A stretch of DNA of 64,000 nt, taken from assembly GCF_051020985.1 (NCBI RefSeq), contig NC_135010.1:4710001-4774000 (forward strand), written 5' to 3'. The first letter of the stretch is position 1. Each line of letters starts with the position of its first letter. The notes below the pieces were generated by a model. It was not told the DNA's origin. It saw only the letters and a list, made by a program, of their open reading frames with translations, and made no database searches. This DNA comes from Nomia melanderi. Taxonomy: Eukaryota; Arthropoda; Insecta; Hymenoptera; Halictidae. Both the position numbers and the translations under genes were made by a program. Below are positions 1-13,063 of this stretch, one piece after another.

Positions 1-254
1 CATTGTATATTTTGTGTTGTCTAAATCTGATTAGGCCACTGGCAACTACTTTAAATTATGCAGACAGGATACCTACAATATGTGTATGATTATATAGAGT
101 ATTCCTTAGTTGGGGATGAAAAATTTCTCATTGTGCGCGCGATAAAATCAAATAATAAAGTGCATACTCGTCAAACTCGTGTCAAATGCATCAATGATAT
201 GTTCTAACGAAAAGCTACAGCGAAACGAAGAAGAATTACATGTTTATCTAAAAA

Positions 255-988
255 CAGTAAATAAGGTAAAAGTATCAATAGTTGACCAGTTAAGAAAAAT
301 TGTCTGCTTGAATAATAGCAAATGCTTGCTCCTTTATTATATAGAGAGACTATGCATGAAAATGCTGGTTGAACGTCTCACGTTATGTAACAAAGCGAAG
401 ATAAAGTTATATGATCCAAATTTGATAGACATTTTTTAAAATTCATTACTTACGTCAAAAGTTGACCATTCTTTAAAACGTGAAAACTAGTAATTGACCA
501 TACGTTAGTTGACAGTTGACCACTTATATAAGAACGAAGAACGCTGAAAGTGATTACTTTAATATCGTTTATTTGCGACGATTATGACAAATTACAAATA
601 AAAGGACAGATACAAATGAAAAGAAGTTAGTTCCATGTTGGAAGTTAGAGGCGTACAACCAACGTTAGTGAAATAATTTGTTAGTTTTCACGATAAACAA
701 TTTCATTCAAGTAAAAGTGTTCTGGAGTTGGATTGGTAGATGCTGCAGCATATCTATCGCAAAAACCTTATTTGTTACGTTTTCTTGAAAAATGGTCAAC
801 TACTGATATCGGATCAATTACTGGTGCCATTACCTTACTGCTTTATTATTCTTACGCGCCATAATTGATGATAGAAAAATTATATTTAATTTAGACTGGA
901 AAAAATTGAGTGACTTTCGTACTTGTTAAATTCCATTTGAAATCTTCGCTACGAATCTGACACGATGTTATAAGGCAAGGGATTAATA
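255..988 (+). repeat. Left arm of a long inverted repeat (partner 11436-12215)
   Basis: The reverse complement of this block matches 11436-12215 along its whole length. The core at about 480-770 against 11690-11985 differs at only about a dozen positions; the ends are more diverged. Both arms include the piece found in several smaller repeats here (CACGATGTTATAAGGCAAGG and relatives). The arms enclose the TM3-TM4 exon of the receptor. No transposase is seen. Confidence 0.85.
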
Positions 989-2716
989 TGGCTTTATTCT
1001 TACACGCCATAATTGATAATAGAAAAATAATATTTAATTTGAACTTGACAAAATTAAGTGACATTCGTGTTTGTTAAATACTCGTCGTATTTAACAAATA
1101 AACTCGTGTGTATTCTCGTCGAACGCAGTTAACTGGTTAAGAAACCGTGGAAAGTTCGAAAGGGACGGGGCTGGTTTGAGTCGCCGCGCGACGAGGAGAG
1201 CGTGACGGCTCGGAATGTTCGCGTTTTAAGTAAAAATTCCTGTTTCCCGTGAGATACGCGCGCGATAGGGGTCGCTTTCTTCAGTTTTTTTCAAGCGGTT
1301 CGGAAGCTGTTAGTAAGTTTCGAAGATAAATGCGAATACGACCGGTGGCACGACAGGAAACAGGGAGTGGGTGAAATATATTTGAGAGACGTTGAGATTC
1401 GGAATTTTATGAGCATGATTAATTACGAATTTTTTTATGGGGGTGAGTTTGGAATATGTTTCAAATTTTCTTTCTTTCTTATCGTTCTTTTAAATGTTCT
1501 TTATTTGGCTGAATTCGATGGGTCACGCTATTATCGTGGTCAAATTTTGGAGCATTTGAATAATAGGTATAAAATATTGGAAGTGGGAAGGTTACGATGT
1601 TAACCTGGATAGAGTAAAACTCAAGCACTTGTATAATTTATGATATTAATGTATTACACAATGGTTCGGTATCAGCAGCTGAAAGCCTGAATGACTCACT
1701 TGCTCGTCTCTGAAGAATAAATAGTTAAGGAAAATATTAAAAACGTTACACATTTTCGTAAAATAAAAGAATAAAAAAATATGTGCGTTTCTTGGAGGAA
1801 AATAAATGCATAAATAAATAAACGATGGTAAGTCAATGAATAAGACATGCATGTATGTAATGCTATTTGTAACATTTATTGTACAGGAATTAGTTGTTTT
1901 ATCTGGCAGGTCATTAAATTCATTTCAACAAATGGCAACGCATTATAAAGAGAGGGAATATGATTTTGTGAATTTCTTCACTCAACCTGTATGAAGCAAT
2001 TTGTATCTCATGATGTATTCTGCCATACAAAATAATATTTGTAAAAATATTTCTTTGGTAAACTCAGTGTTTCTTGAGATACTTACATTTTTTAAAATAG
2101 AAAAGCACCCTTCATATGGTACGATATTTTAAACTGTATTTACTTAAACACATTCTTAATTACACATACTTGTATTTTTGCATCGTTTTTAAACGATAAA
2201 ATGATATTCGTGTTTCTCATAAGTTATAAATGAATAAATTCAAAATTTTGCTTTATTTTCATAGTTTTGAATGTTTGATTGTGTCGCAGTAAAACTGTCC
2301 CTACGATATACAGTGTGAAAAAATTCTATTTTGTTATATGATTCATCGTAACTACAGAAAATTGCATTTAATTATATGATTTGTCCCTAATATGTTTACA
2401 CAATTATTCTAACCTGAATTGCTACAGGATGATTCGCGAATCGTCGCTACAGATCACGAATATAACAAATATTTTAAAGAATGTTAAGTGCAAATATTAA
2501 GTGTTATATAATATAATAAATGCATTGCTTTTAAAAGAACCTGATTTTTTAAAAATGTATTATATATGTAACTGTTTTCATTTTAATATTTTATGTATGA
2601 TATTTTTACGTTTAACGATATTATGTACAATTATAAATTAATAAAGTAATGTTATATTGAAACTAGTAATTGTATTAATTAAAATTTCATATATAATCTT
2701 ATAAAGTATATGTGCA

Positions 2717-2752
2717 AATAAGTGCGCGCGCGCGTGTGTGTGTGTGTATATA
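2717..2752. repeat. GC/GT/TA dinucleotide microsatellite
   Basis: A run of CG, then TG, then TA dinucleotides. Confidence 0.9.
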
Positions 2753-3121
2753 TAATGCCATTCGCTACTATCCGCGAAAGATCTTGGAACCAATCTCCTG
2801 CGGATATGGGGTTCTCGTTGTATCTACACGAAATATAAATTTCACTTGCGATTTTGCACAGAAAAATATGAAAATCGGAGGAGTAAACGGAAAATTGAAA
2901 ACTCGCTAAAATTCGAATATCGTGTTAAAGTAATTGATTACACACGAAGACCGAAATTTCGAATAAATACATAAATAAATAAATGAAATCCAACGGAAAC
3001 GGATTACAAAATCTCTAACTAAAAATGATTGCGATTTAACTTCGATATTTGTTACTTTTCTTCTCTTGAAACGAAAACGAAATGAAAATCAATCGAATTT
3101 CATAATAAATTATCTCATTAA

Positions 3122-3335
3122 CCCTTATGTTGTTATTTCGTTTTAGTAGAAATTTGACAAAATCACTTTAGAATGCCATTTTTTAAAACATTTTTATGGT
3201 TACTTCAAAAGTAAAGAATTTACGTAAAATATCGTAAAATATTATACAACATTGTAAAATACTGCAAAACATTATGAAATATTGTAATAACGAAAATTCG
3301 GATAAATCCAGACATTTCGCTTGTCAGCATACGGG
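3122..3335. mobile_element. TTAA-flanked MITE (piggyBac-like)
   Basis: TTAA on both sides, with ends CCCTTATG and CATACGGG. It shares an internal TTTTGTCAAATT stretch with the element at 23376-23563. It lies 78 bases before the TM3 exon of the 5-HT2 receptor. Confidence 0.55.
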
Positions 3336-3412
3336 TTAATTTGAATACATTATTGTCAAATCATTCTCTAATTGATTCGAGCGATGTGTATACATATCAA
3401 TTATCATTTCAG

Positions 3413-3645
3413 GTTATTTTCCGCTGCCATCGGTCTACTGCCTCGTTTGGATTTGCCTGGACGTATTGTTCTGCACCGCGAGCATCATGCACCTGTGCAC
3501 CATAAGCGTGGATCGATACCTGAGCCTACGGTATCCCATGAAATTCGGTCGCAACAAGACCAGGCGGAGGGTTATTCTCAAAATTATCTTTGTGTGGATC
3601 CTCAGCATCGCCATGAGCTTGCCGCTCAGTCTAATGTATTCGAAG
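3413..3645 (+). CDS. 5-HT2A: 5-HT2 serotonin receptor, internal exon (extracellular loop 1, TM3, TM4)
   Basis: Part of a rhodopsin-class G-protein-coupled receptor for serotonin at the plasma membrane; 5-HT2 receptors normally couple to Gq. The exon encodes 77 full codons. It shows the TM3 disulphide cysteine (exon residue 9), the amine-binding aspartate D3.32 (residue 16, codon 3460-3462) in LDVLFCTASIMHLC, the DRY motif (residues 33-35, 3511-3519) followed by LSLRYPMKFGRNKTRRR, and the TM4 tryptophan (residue 61) before SIAMSLPLSLMYSK. This matches what I know of insect 5-HT2A almost residue for residue. The acceptor is a TTTCAG ending at 3412, entered in phase 1; the donor is GTGAG at 3646, leaving phase 0. 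TM1-TM2 are not in the 3.4 kb to the left, so upstream exons lie outside the window. The ORF running on to 3792 is intron read-through. Position 3.36 is Cys, where the vertebrate 5-HT2 receptors have Ser. Confidence 0.95.
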
Positions 3646-5141
3646 GTGAGACACTTCTCGCGAAATCTACGACGTTCCGTTACACTTAGTTTCGAGAATG
3701 TAATAGGTTTCATGACTGGCAGTGAAAGACCTCGAACTATACTTGATAAACTATTAATAGATAATATTAATGTGAGATTTGAACGATTTTAACCCTGTTG
3801 TTGGCCTTAGATAATTTACATATTTAAAATGTTAAATAAAAAAGATAGAACACGTATACTAGTAAAAATGTTCTTGTCTACTTCTATCAAGTTGAAAAGT
3901 ATCTTTGGAAATATGAGAATACGAATCAATCGAAAAAGACTAAACGAATGTAACATTATTGAAAATTGAAACCAATGGTAAGTCTATAAAATAGATTATA
4001 TAATATTAATATAATAATAACATAAAGGCTATTCTTCCTAAAAAATTATCGAGACCTTACAATTTCGTTTACGCGTGAATGGTTATTTATTTAAGAAATT
4101 TGACTGTAGTATGTGATTGTGAAATGAAAGTTTAGTTTCACTTTAATAGCAAGTATTAAAGTAATCAATTTCTTTCACCTACAAAGTTAAAGTAACGAAG
4201 AAAGTTAAAAATGAAGTGGAAACTTGATTAAGAAATTCGAATAAAGTACACGATTTACTTTTAAAGAAGAAAGAACGAAAAAGAAAAACTGGTATAAGTT
4301 CCAGAACTGCAAATTCATTTCACTTAGCTTAACGAAAAAATACTGATAATGACATTTCAGAAGAACAAAAGTAAACTTTCGCGTATAATCAATATCACTG
4401 AAATACTGTCATAATTTACCATGCGAAAAAACGTAGGCTCGCGTAGAAATGTGTTCTTTCAAAATATGAGAGAACGGCTGAACCGCAGTCGAAAGTCGCA
4501 GTGCAAAGGTTAATGCGATCCTCGACAGGTTTAAGATCTCGAAGCGACTGCACCGTTGCGCGTCCATCCCGTTGAAAGAAAGAAAAAGACAGAATACCGC
4601 GGTTCGAGATGAAGTAAACGTAACGAGCGAGGCTCGTGACTGCTAATTATACTTCGGCATGGTGGGGAAAGGGTTGCTGTAGATGTTCAAGAGGAAATAC
4701 AGAAGGTTTCGAGTGTAATGAGTGCCAGGTGTAGGTTATCGAAGTGCATCGCGGCTACGCACGCCATTGCCGCATGCGAAGCACGGTTATCGAATTCCCT
4801 AATGGCGGGCTCGCGGTACGGACTGTGGAAACGCGGTGAAATTAGAGTTCCAGATCGAAGTGCGAGTAAAATTTCTCGAACTGTTTATTAGTCGTCATAC
4901 CGTTCGGAATTTTTAAACTGGCGAAATGACGTGTAGGATTATTTAACACTTTCGTTGTCACACGAATGTTTGCACTTGCGCCAGTGAGACAACCTAAATT
5001 CTATCGCAACAAGTTTATAACTAGAATTTTCAGTATTCCTCGAGCATCTTATAATGCCTTGTATTCTACAATTCTTTTATTTTCTTTATCTTTTTACCTT
5101 TTTCCTCGGACGCTGTTTGATATTTTATTTATTTTTATTTT

Positions 5142-5247
5142 AGTTATTTACTTATATCTTATTCATCTGTATTCTATTTATTTATTTGTATTTCAGTTAT
5201 TTACTTATATCTTATTCATCTGTATTCTATTTATTTATTTGTATTTT
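5142..5247 (+). repeat. Tandem duplication, 53-bp unit
   Basis: Two almost exact copies beginning AGTTATTTACTTATATCTTA at 5142 and 5195, inside a longer TTTATTTATT-rich tract (5070-5290). The 111-codon ORF across it is only AT-rich repeat. Confidence 0.8.
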
Positions 5248-7311
5248 ATTTATATATATTTTATTTATTTATTTGAGTTTATTTTAAAGTGCTCACATTA
5301 ACATATTTGTTATTTTATTTTGCATCTGAGGATCACCTAATTCAGATACTCTTCAGTTACATAGTATCCTGCTCTTGCAGCGTACGATTTGTAGCGGTAA
5401 ACATAATTACAGTTTGATATTTTGTAGGTACTTTATTAATATTTTTGGGTTAAACACGTTAAAAAGCGAAATTGATTAATTAATTTATACTTGCATACAA
5501 TTTGTATACAGAAGACGCAAAAGTTAACTATTCAGAGGCAAACCAGAAATAATGTGGAAAGACCTGGGTCTAAAAAATTTGTCGATCTAACTGAGGAATA
5601 TACATTCTTGGACAAATTATATATTTTAGATAATACAGATTTCAAACATGATCAACATGATATCAGATCACTTTGCCATAATAAAATAACAAATATCCAA
5701 AAATCAAGGATTTATTATAATAAACAAAATCAAATTCGCACTGAACATACAAGCATTAAATAAATTGATTAATATTTTGAATTTTCTAATATGGTGTTCC
5801 TATGATGAATGGATATGTGGATCCAAGTGTTCCTTTCATCTTCAGATTATTGATCTTAAATCCGAAGATGGGATCACCTCGAAGACGCGTTTCAAGGTTT
5901 ATCGAACGTGCATATTGCAACAGACCGTTATACCTTACGGTTTCCCATAACACCGAGTATCGGCTTACCATAACGTCCTTTCTTCCCGATAATTTATGCG
6001 AAAAATGGAATCTATTTTATTGCCAATAGAGAAAAATAAAACATCGGCGTGAAGAATTAAAGGATCAATTTTTCGATGGAAAATTGCTAATATTTCAAGT
6101 GTTATAACTTTGGGAAAAATATCATGCAACAAAGTTTCCCTGCCCTACACTACTCTAATCGTTGCTGCTTTCAAAAGAAACGCCTACTAAATTTTAACAA
6201 AAACATTTTTATATCGGGTTTATATCGGGCGATACATTTTTATATTGTGGGTCGAAAAGCGAGGATGCTTTTTCTTTTTAAAACTTTGAACGATTTTATT
6301 GTTATTGAGAACTTTTTCTTTTACAATTATGAGAAAGACAAAATGTTTTTCTGAGAAGTTATTAACATTAAATGTACTGCGACCGATCAAATTGCTTCAA
6401 AATTTGACTTAAAATTCTGCGTTGTCTTCGTTCATTTAACATTACATCAATTCCTATGTTGCCCGATTAATTATCTAATTTTTCTATTTATTAATTTATC
6501 ATCCAACTTCTTTACCTGTATTTTATAATAATTTTCACATACAATTGATTGATACTGTTACGCAAATATCTACCCTGATTTTTAATTTTTAACCCTCTAC
6601 TTTCTCAGATCAAAATGAACGAATATCTATTTCTCTAAGAACGATAGAGCAAACTGTCCAGTAAATGTCCGCAAATCTAGTGTTAATATTTTATTACTTA
6701 TTTCATTGCCACGATAAAATTTAAATAGAATAATAGCTTATCTTTTTTAACTTATATAAATTCATGCAATAAAGGGTCGATTCAACGAAGTGAAATTTTT
6801 GTTTAAACTTCATTTAGAAATACGACGAGACTTTTTGGCCAACTTGATATATACGTACTTTTTTGCTGAAAATCCAGGAAAACATTAACTGTTTCTCGCC
6901 GCGGCAAAACACGTTGGACTGCACACGGCTGATGCATAGAATGTATGGACTATTCGTTACAAAAACTACGCACGTTCTTGCGTCACGAATGTGAAAAGTA
7001 TTTCTTATTGTGTTAAACAGCAAACGACAATTTAATTCTCGTTTCCTAATACGAATTTAATGCCTGATCAGTGAAACAGTTTCGGGCGGATATTGCGATT
7101 GAACGCGTCACGGACAATAAACGTGCATCGATTATGAATGAAGGTTCCATAGAGAAACGAGAATTAACACGTACACGAGTGTGCGAATATAAATTGATGA
7201 TACGGGTGTATCGAGTGATCGAGAACGAATATTGACAGAAATTCAATGAATCTTCATTTGAACGGCGTTAAAGTGGTTATAGGTTTAGGCCGAAGTGTCT
7301 GATAATTTGAC

Positions 7312-8040
7312 AGTTTTTAGAAACGAAAAAGTAAATAACTAAATGCTATTCTTAATTAGAGATCAAAATTCAGATGTAATATAAGATGATACTGTTCGAA
7401 AAGAAATTAAAATAATATTGATAAAGTTTGTACGATTACTAATTATGGTATAAGAGTAGAAAGAATATAAAAAGGTTGAAGGCTGTCATAGTTTAAATTT
7501 AAATTTTGTTTTTCTTATATTTGAAAATAAAATCGTACTGCAGTCTAGACAACGACAAAGTAAGTAAGTAAATACTGTAATTAATTGAAAATCAAAATAC
7601 ATATATATTTTACGATGACACTGTACAAAGGAAATGAAAATAATATTGATAGACCTAGTACAATTGCTAATTAGCATAAGAGTAGAAAGAATAAAAAGAA
7701 GTTGAAGGCTAATGTAGCTTAAACACAAATTTTGTTTCCCTTATATTTGAAAATAAAATAGTATTCTAGTTTAAAAAACAAAAAGGTAAATAATTAAATT
7801 CTACAATTAATTGAACGTCAAAATTCATTATATTATTATATTATTATATTATGATGATATTGTCCGAAAAGAAATAAAAATAATATTGATAAAGTTTGTT
7901 TAATTACTAACTATAACGTAAAAATCCAACGAACATACAAAAATTGAAGGCTGTCATGAACAATTTAAATTCTCCCATATTTGAAATTTTCTTATATTTC
8001 CTCTCTACATTTGACAATAGAATAGTATTGCGGCTTAAAA
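7312..8040 (+). repeat. Three imperfect tandem copies of a roughly 225-bp unit
   Basis: Unit starts are near 7312, 7541 and 7765. Each has AAAAATAATATTGATA-like sequence, GTTGAAGGCT, then TTATATTTGAAAATAAAATA. The second and third copies have small insertions, including a TTATTATA run at 7828-7855. No coding potential. Confidence 0.75.
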
Positions 8041-10576
8041 GGAGGTTAATGACATGAATTCAAGGAAGCCAGTAATTCAATGCCTGAATAGAACAATAAA
8101 AGGCAATGATGGATTTCTTGGAATGCAAGCAAAGATTAAAGTTAATGCCTCAAATTGCGGATATTTCGGAAATAATAGTGTTTGACTGAAACTGCAAGTT
8201 AGAACCGCATCGATTGGGGAATTCAGAATTAAGAAAGTGGAAAACGAAACGGTCGGAAGCATATCCGGTACATTAAAGCTCCCGATACTTCGGCCATTAA
8301 ACCGTTGATAGGCATTTCGTGCGGTTGTCGTGTAGCACGAAACCCATGCCTCTTCCTTCGTACGTGCATTTCCACCGTAAATCATAGTCGCTAAAAGCAA
8401 GTAAAAAGCGTGCGCCTAAAGGCATTCCTGTAATCTAAGAACGATTTCGGTGGGTTGATTTGGTTATTCAGATTTTTATTTCCCGTTTTTCTTATTGCCA
8501 AAGGAACCCTTAAAATCATTTATTTCAGACATGAAGCTAATGGAATGAAATTATGAAGACATTTACATGAATTTAATTAATAAGGGAAGTGCCACTTCTG
8601 TCGATTATTTAAGAATTTTACTGTTTTATTCGTAATCTCTTTAAGAGACTATTTAGTAGGTATTAGTATATAATGAATATTCATTCACATTTTAAGTGTT
8701 ATTATTATAACTTAAATTGTTATAAAAGTTGCACTTGCTTTAGTAATCTCTTTATTAATTATTTGTGTTGAGTATGATATTCTTTACTTTATTTGCGATA
8801 AAAAACTTTTTATTTCCTTATTTTATACGTAATGAAATCTTTCTTTATAATACATCTGTGATTTTGTCGGTTTAGAAACTGTAATTGTAAAATAAACGAT
8901 TTCGAAGATATTTATATCATAAGCTATTTTATTACTCTGAAAATTTTAGAACGCTGAAACTTCGGCACTAAATATTCATCAATGACCAACTATCAACGAG
9001 TAAATTAATATTCAAAAGTCTTGAACGTTTATGTTTAACTTGTAGTCTTTAATAACATGGAAGAAGCCATTGCTGATTAATATTATAGAAATACAGCCAC
9101 GAATCAGGAAATTTACATTACGTGAATATTATCAAATGATTATAAATATTTATTTAGAAACGGAATATTATTCGATTTTATTAATATTTGTCCACCTCGA
9201 AAATCATTTCGATTTGAAATATTGAAAATATGCGGTGTAGATGGTAAATTATTTCATGAAATTATACGATTTAGAATAATGGTAATTAATCTTATCAACG
9301 TATCTTTAGTATATTAATGAAAAAAATGTTATAATGTAGATAGTTCAGAAAATGTTCCTTTCCAATATTTCACATAAAAAGTAACAATAATTTTCTATTT
9401 GAATTCGATATTTTTAGCTTTATTTCTCTGCCAGGAAATAACAATAAACTTGTGTATATTAACAACGTTTAAAATCTCACTCCTATGCACATACGTAAGT
9501 ACTACTCGTTCTTTCTAATTTACATTCTACCACACATAAATGCGAGAAGCACGTTTCACTGAACGAAGTTAATAACGCCTAACGAAGCAAATTAAAATTC
9601 TTATTAGCCGTGGGATTTTTTTATTTCAAATTAAACACCATTTAAGAACAGCACAGAAGTCTACCTAATTATTTTTTAATGTACCGACTTCAGTTTACCG
9701 TATTACACCATATATTACGGTAGATACCATTTCACATCATACTATTTCAATGATAACAATTAATAATAACAGTAATAAAACTAAACAATAATAAAATTAA
9801 GGATAGAAAAACGTTACAAAAAGAAACTTATAAATGCTTTCAATCTGTTAAACGCAGGCAATGAGCCGCGTAGAATGTCATCAGGATTCAGGTGTGGGAG
9901 TCAACAGCGAAATCTTTTTGAATTTCACTTTTATTTTTTACAAAGTTCACCACCCTTTATTCGATCGATGGCAACGTATACATATTGTCCCATGCGCTAT
10001 CGTTATTCAAGTAAACTGTTTAAATCTGAGATAAATAATTCAACAATTTACATCATTTTAAAATACCATTTTAATCCTACATCATTGTATTTTAAATTCT
10101 CTATTGTTGGTCTCTCGGGTGTTAAAGATTAACGATTGGTAATATGAAAGTAATATTTAATTTGTATTTTTAAAACAGTGAGTGACTATTGGATTTGTCG
10201 AATTCAGTTTAAAATTTTTATCACGGGTTTGACACGATGTTATGGGACAGAGGATTACAGCAGCGTAGTTTTAGTAAATTATCGGTTGATAAGCAACCGA
10301 AAAGCCGATTAATTAGGCTTCCAGTGGATAAAGTGTTTAACACTTTATGATCGAATGTCGGGGTAATGGCGACTTCGGGCTTCGATATTTAGAATCAAAA
10401 ACTGCAAATGAGTAGTTTAATTATTCAATTAACGAGAAACTGATATGCGTTTTTTTTGTCTTTAGTATTCAAGATTCCGATGCATAATTCAGTTTTTCAT
10501 GAAAACAAATGTTAGAAGTTTTGAACAGTCTCGTCTTCGAAGAGTTAATAGAAAGTTGTTGACCGTTAAGGGTTAA

Positions 10577-10993
10577 CAGGTTGACTGCCACTCACACCAA
10601 TCAGAGTGTACTTTTTAACCCTTTGAGTGCTAGAGGAAATATTTATACATATTCGAGAAATGCCAGGTAATTTTAAACAAAGATACATGATTATAAAGAA
10701 AAATTTATATTTCGGTCAATTTTGATTTTAAATTTTTACACGATACTAAACATATGTTAGACTTCCGGTATTACTAATAAAATCAGAAAGAAACTTTTCG
10801 CGAGTGCACAAAAAAACGATATGTCGCTCTTTGGCACTCAAAGGGTAGATATAAAAAAAATGATAAATTACTCTCAAAACTAAATAAAGGTATTAAGAGT
10901 TCCACTGTTATATTATTTCGAACAAAAAATATTCGAAGAAACAATGACGACACACCAGCTAATAATGAAAAATATCACTGGCAGTTAACCAGG
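10577..10993. mobile_element. Outer MITE with GTTGACTGCCA ends, interrupted by another element
   Basis: A left end CAGGTTGACTGCCA follows TTAA (10573-10576); a right end TGGCAGTTAACCAGG closes it. The same end motif bounds 20080-20639. The element at 10619-10845 sits inside it. Confidence 0.5.
10619..10845. mobile_element. TTAA-type MITE nested in an older element
   Basis: Terminal inverted repeat CCCTTTGAGTGC/GCACTCAAAGGG is exact over 12 bases. TTAA lies on the left; the right flank is a mutated TAGA. 227 bp, non-coding. Confidence 0.65.
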
Positions 10994-11435
10994 TAAAACG
11001 GAAAAAGACATAGCAAAGGAAAAGGAAACGCTTAGAGAGATTGCGATTTAAATAGCCGCGAAAGAAAACCCGATCAAAAAAGAGTGTATGCTTTTCTCAT
11101 TAAAATGCAGAAACGTAGACGAGCGAGTAATAAACCGCGAGGAATTTCAAACATTTAAATTCGGACGATCTCCATACGAGAACGCAAACGAAAAATTGGG
11201 TCACAGAATTGTTCCATGGGATAGCGGCAGCCGATATTTCAGGGAATCGCGGATTTCCATTCTCGCGGAATACAAACTCCCGCGGCGGAAGTAAATTCCG
11301 ATTTGGAAAGTTACGAAAATCCAAGTCGCGATTTCTCAGATCCTTCGCGCGTGTTTTCGAAGAATCGGGAACACTTTGATGAATTTATAACGAAAGAAGT
11401 TTAGACACGCGCACGGAGAACAGGGCGGCTGCGAT

Positions 11436-12215
11436 ATTAATCCCTTGTCTTGTAACATCGTGTCAGATTCGTAACGAAGATTTCAAATGGAATTTAACAA
11501 ATACGAGTGTCACTTAATTTTTTCAGGTATAAATTAAATAGTATTTTTCTGTTATCAATTACGGTGCTTGAGAATAAAGGAGTAAGGTAATGGCATCAGC
11601 AATTGATTTGGTGCCAGTAATTGACCATTTTACAGGGAAACGTAAGAAATAATGTTTTTAACAGTAATAATCTTTCGATAAAGGTGCGATGGATATACTG
11701 CAGCATCTAACGATCCAACTCAAAAACACTTTTACTTGAATGAAATTGTTAATCGTGAAAACTAACAAATTATTTCACTAACGTTGGTTGTACGCCTCTA
11801 ACTTCCAACATGGAACTAACTTCTTTTCATTTGTATCTGTCCTTTTACTTGTAATTTGTCATAATCGTCGCAAATAAACGATATTAAAGTAATCACTTTC
11901 AGTGTTCTTCGTTCTTATATAAGTGGTCAACTGTCAACTAAAGTATGGTCAATTACTAGTTTTTACATTTTAAAGAATGGTCAATTTCTGGCGCAAGTAT
12001 TGAATTTTCAAGAATGTCTATAATATTGGATAATATAAGTATTTAACAAAAATTCGTTTTATTAGATAATGTAAGAAGTTCAAACAGCATCTTTACGTGT
12101 AGAACCTCTCTATTTAATAACAAAGAAACAAGCGTTTACTATTATTCACGCAGAAAAGTAATCTTAAATGGTCAACTGTGATTTTACCTTATATAGAATT
12201 TGTAAACAATAAAAA
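11436..12215 (-). repeat. Right arm of a long inverted repeat (partner about 255-988)
   Basis: Inverted copy of the left arm, about 10.4 kb away. The block starts at ATTAATCCCTTGTCTTGTAA and the similarity fades after about 12215. The near-identical core indicates recent duplication or gene conversion between the arms. Confidence 0.85.
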
Positions 12216-12836
12216 ATGTACGAAATTCATCAAACAGATTACATAAATCATATTATCCCTATAATAAAAATGTTCTTTATAAAAAAGGGAACTTTAAATG
12301 GAAACCACAATCTACGATAATTTATTATTTATCTTTTCAATTTAAGAACGTTTCAGGTGAAATTAATTGTGGTCGATAAAGCTCGACGAAACAATGCAAT
12401 TTAATTCTTAACATATTAACCCCTTAACACAGAAGCACCAGTGAAATTAATTCTATCAGTACTGCCCGAGTTAACTTGTATAGTGCTGTACATTAAGGGG
12501 GTTGAAGCAACAGCAGTTTGTCTTTTTATTTATTCAGCGACCCTCGTACACAGTCCTAAAGAAAACAAAAGGGGAGAGAGTAAGAATTAGAGCGGGGGTG
12601 AGGTAGCAGGAGTACAAAGACAAGATTAGAAGATAAAATATTACTGAGCACGCGCCTAGTGGAACAAGAGAGATGGAGGGTGGAGTGTCAAAACATCGGA
12701 AAGAACAGATTTTGCGAGCGAAGGTAGAAAGAATTATTCGGAGTACGAACAAAGTAGATACAATTATGTATTCAGAATTACCAGGTGTAATTTATGTTGT
12801 CATATATCTCGATTTATATACTTTAACCCTTTGTCC

Positions 12837-13063
12837 TACAATATCGTGTCAGTCTCGTGGTGAAGATTTCAAATAGAACTTAACAAACGTAAATATTATT
12901 CGTTTATTTGAATGCAAATTGCATATTATCCCTCTATAATATCAATGATTATATCTTAGAACATGTTCACGTAGAATAAGACTAGAATTTTCTGCTATTT
13001 TCAATAAATTATGAATAATGAAGTAAATTGATCACAGTTTAGAAAAAAGTCATAGAGCAAGGG
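12837..13063. mobile_element. TTAA-type MITE (CCCCTTG...CAAGGG family)
   Basis: Bounded by TTAA (12833-12836) and CTTAA; ends CCCTTTG and CAAGGG. It holds the internal ATCGTGTCAGTCTCGTGGTG motif and a region shared with 16018-16242, 20781-21004, 36726-37015 and 40765-40945. Confidence 0.6.

Larger units (their letters stand above)
1..3412 (+). other. Presumed 5-HT2 intron upstream of the TM3 exon
   Basis: No exon seen. It holds the left inverted-repeat arm, repeated pieces at 930-1080 (a second CACGATGTTATAAGG unit), a GC-richer patch at 1140-1370, a dinucleotide run near 2720 and a MITE at 3122-3335. The remainder is plain AT-rich sequence. Confidence 0.6.

Noticed and set aside
3435..3713. 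Minus-strand 92-codon ORF and a second plus-strand frame over the TM3 exon
   Set aside because: Mirror frames of the highly conserved receptor exon.
4966..5301. 111-codon hydrophobic plus-strand ORF
   Set aside because: Translation of a TTTATTTATT-rich tract with a tandem duplication, not a membrane protein.
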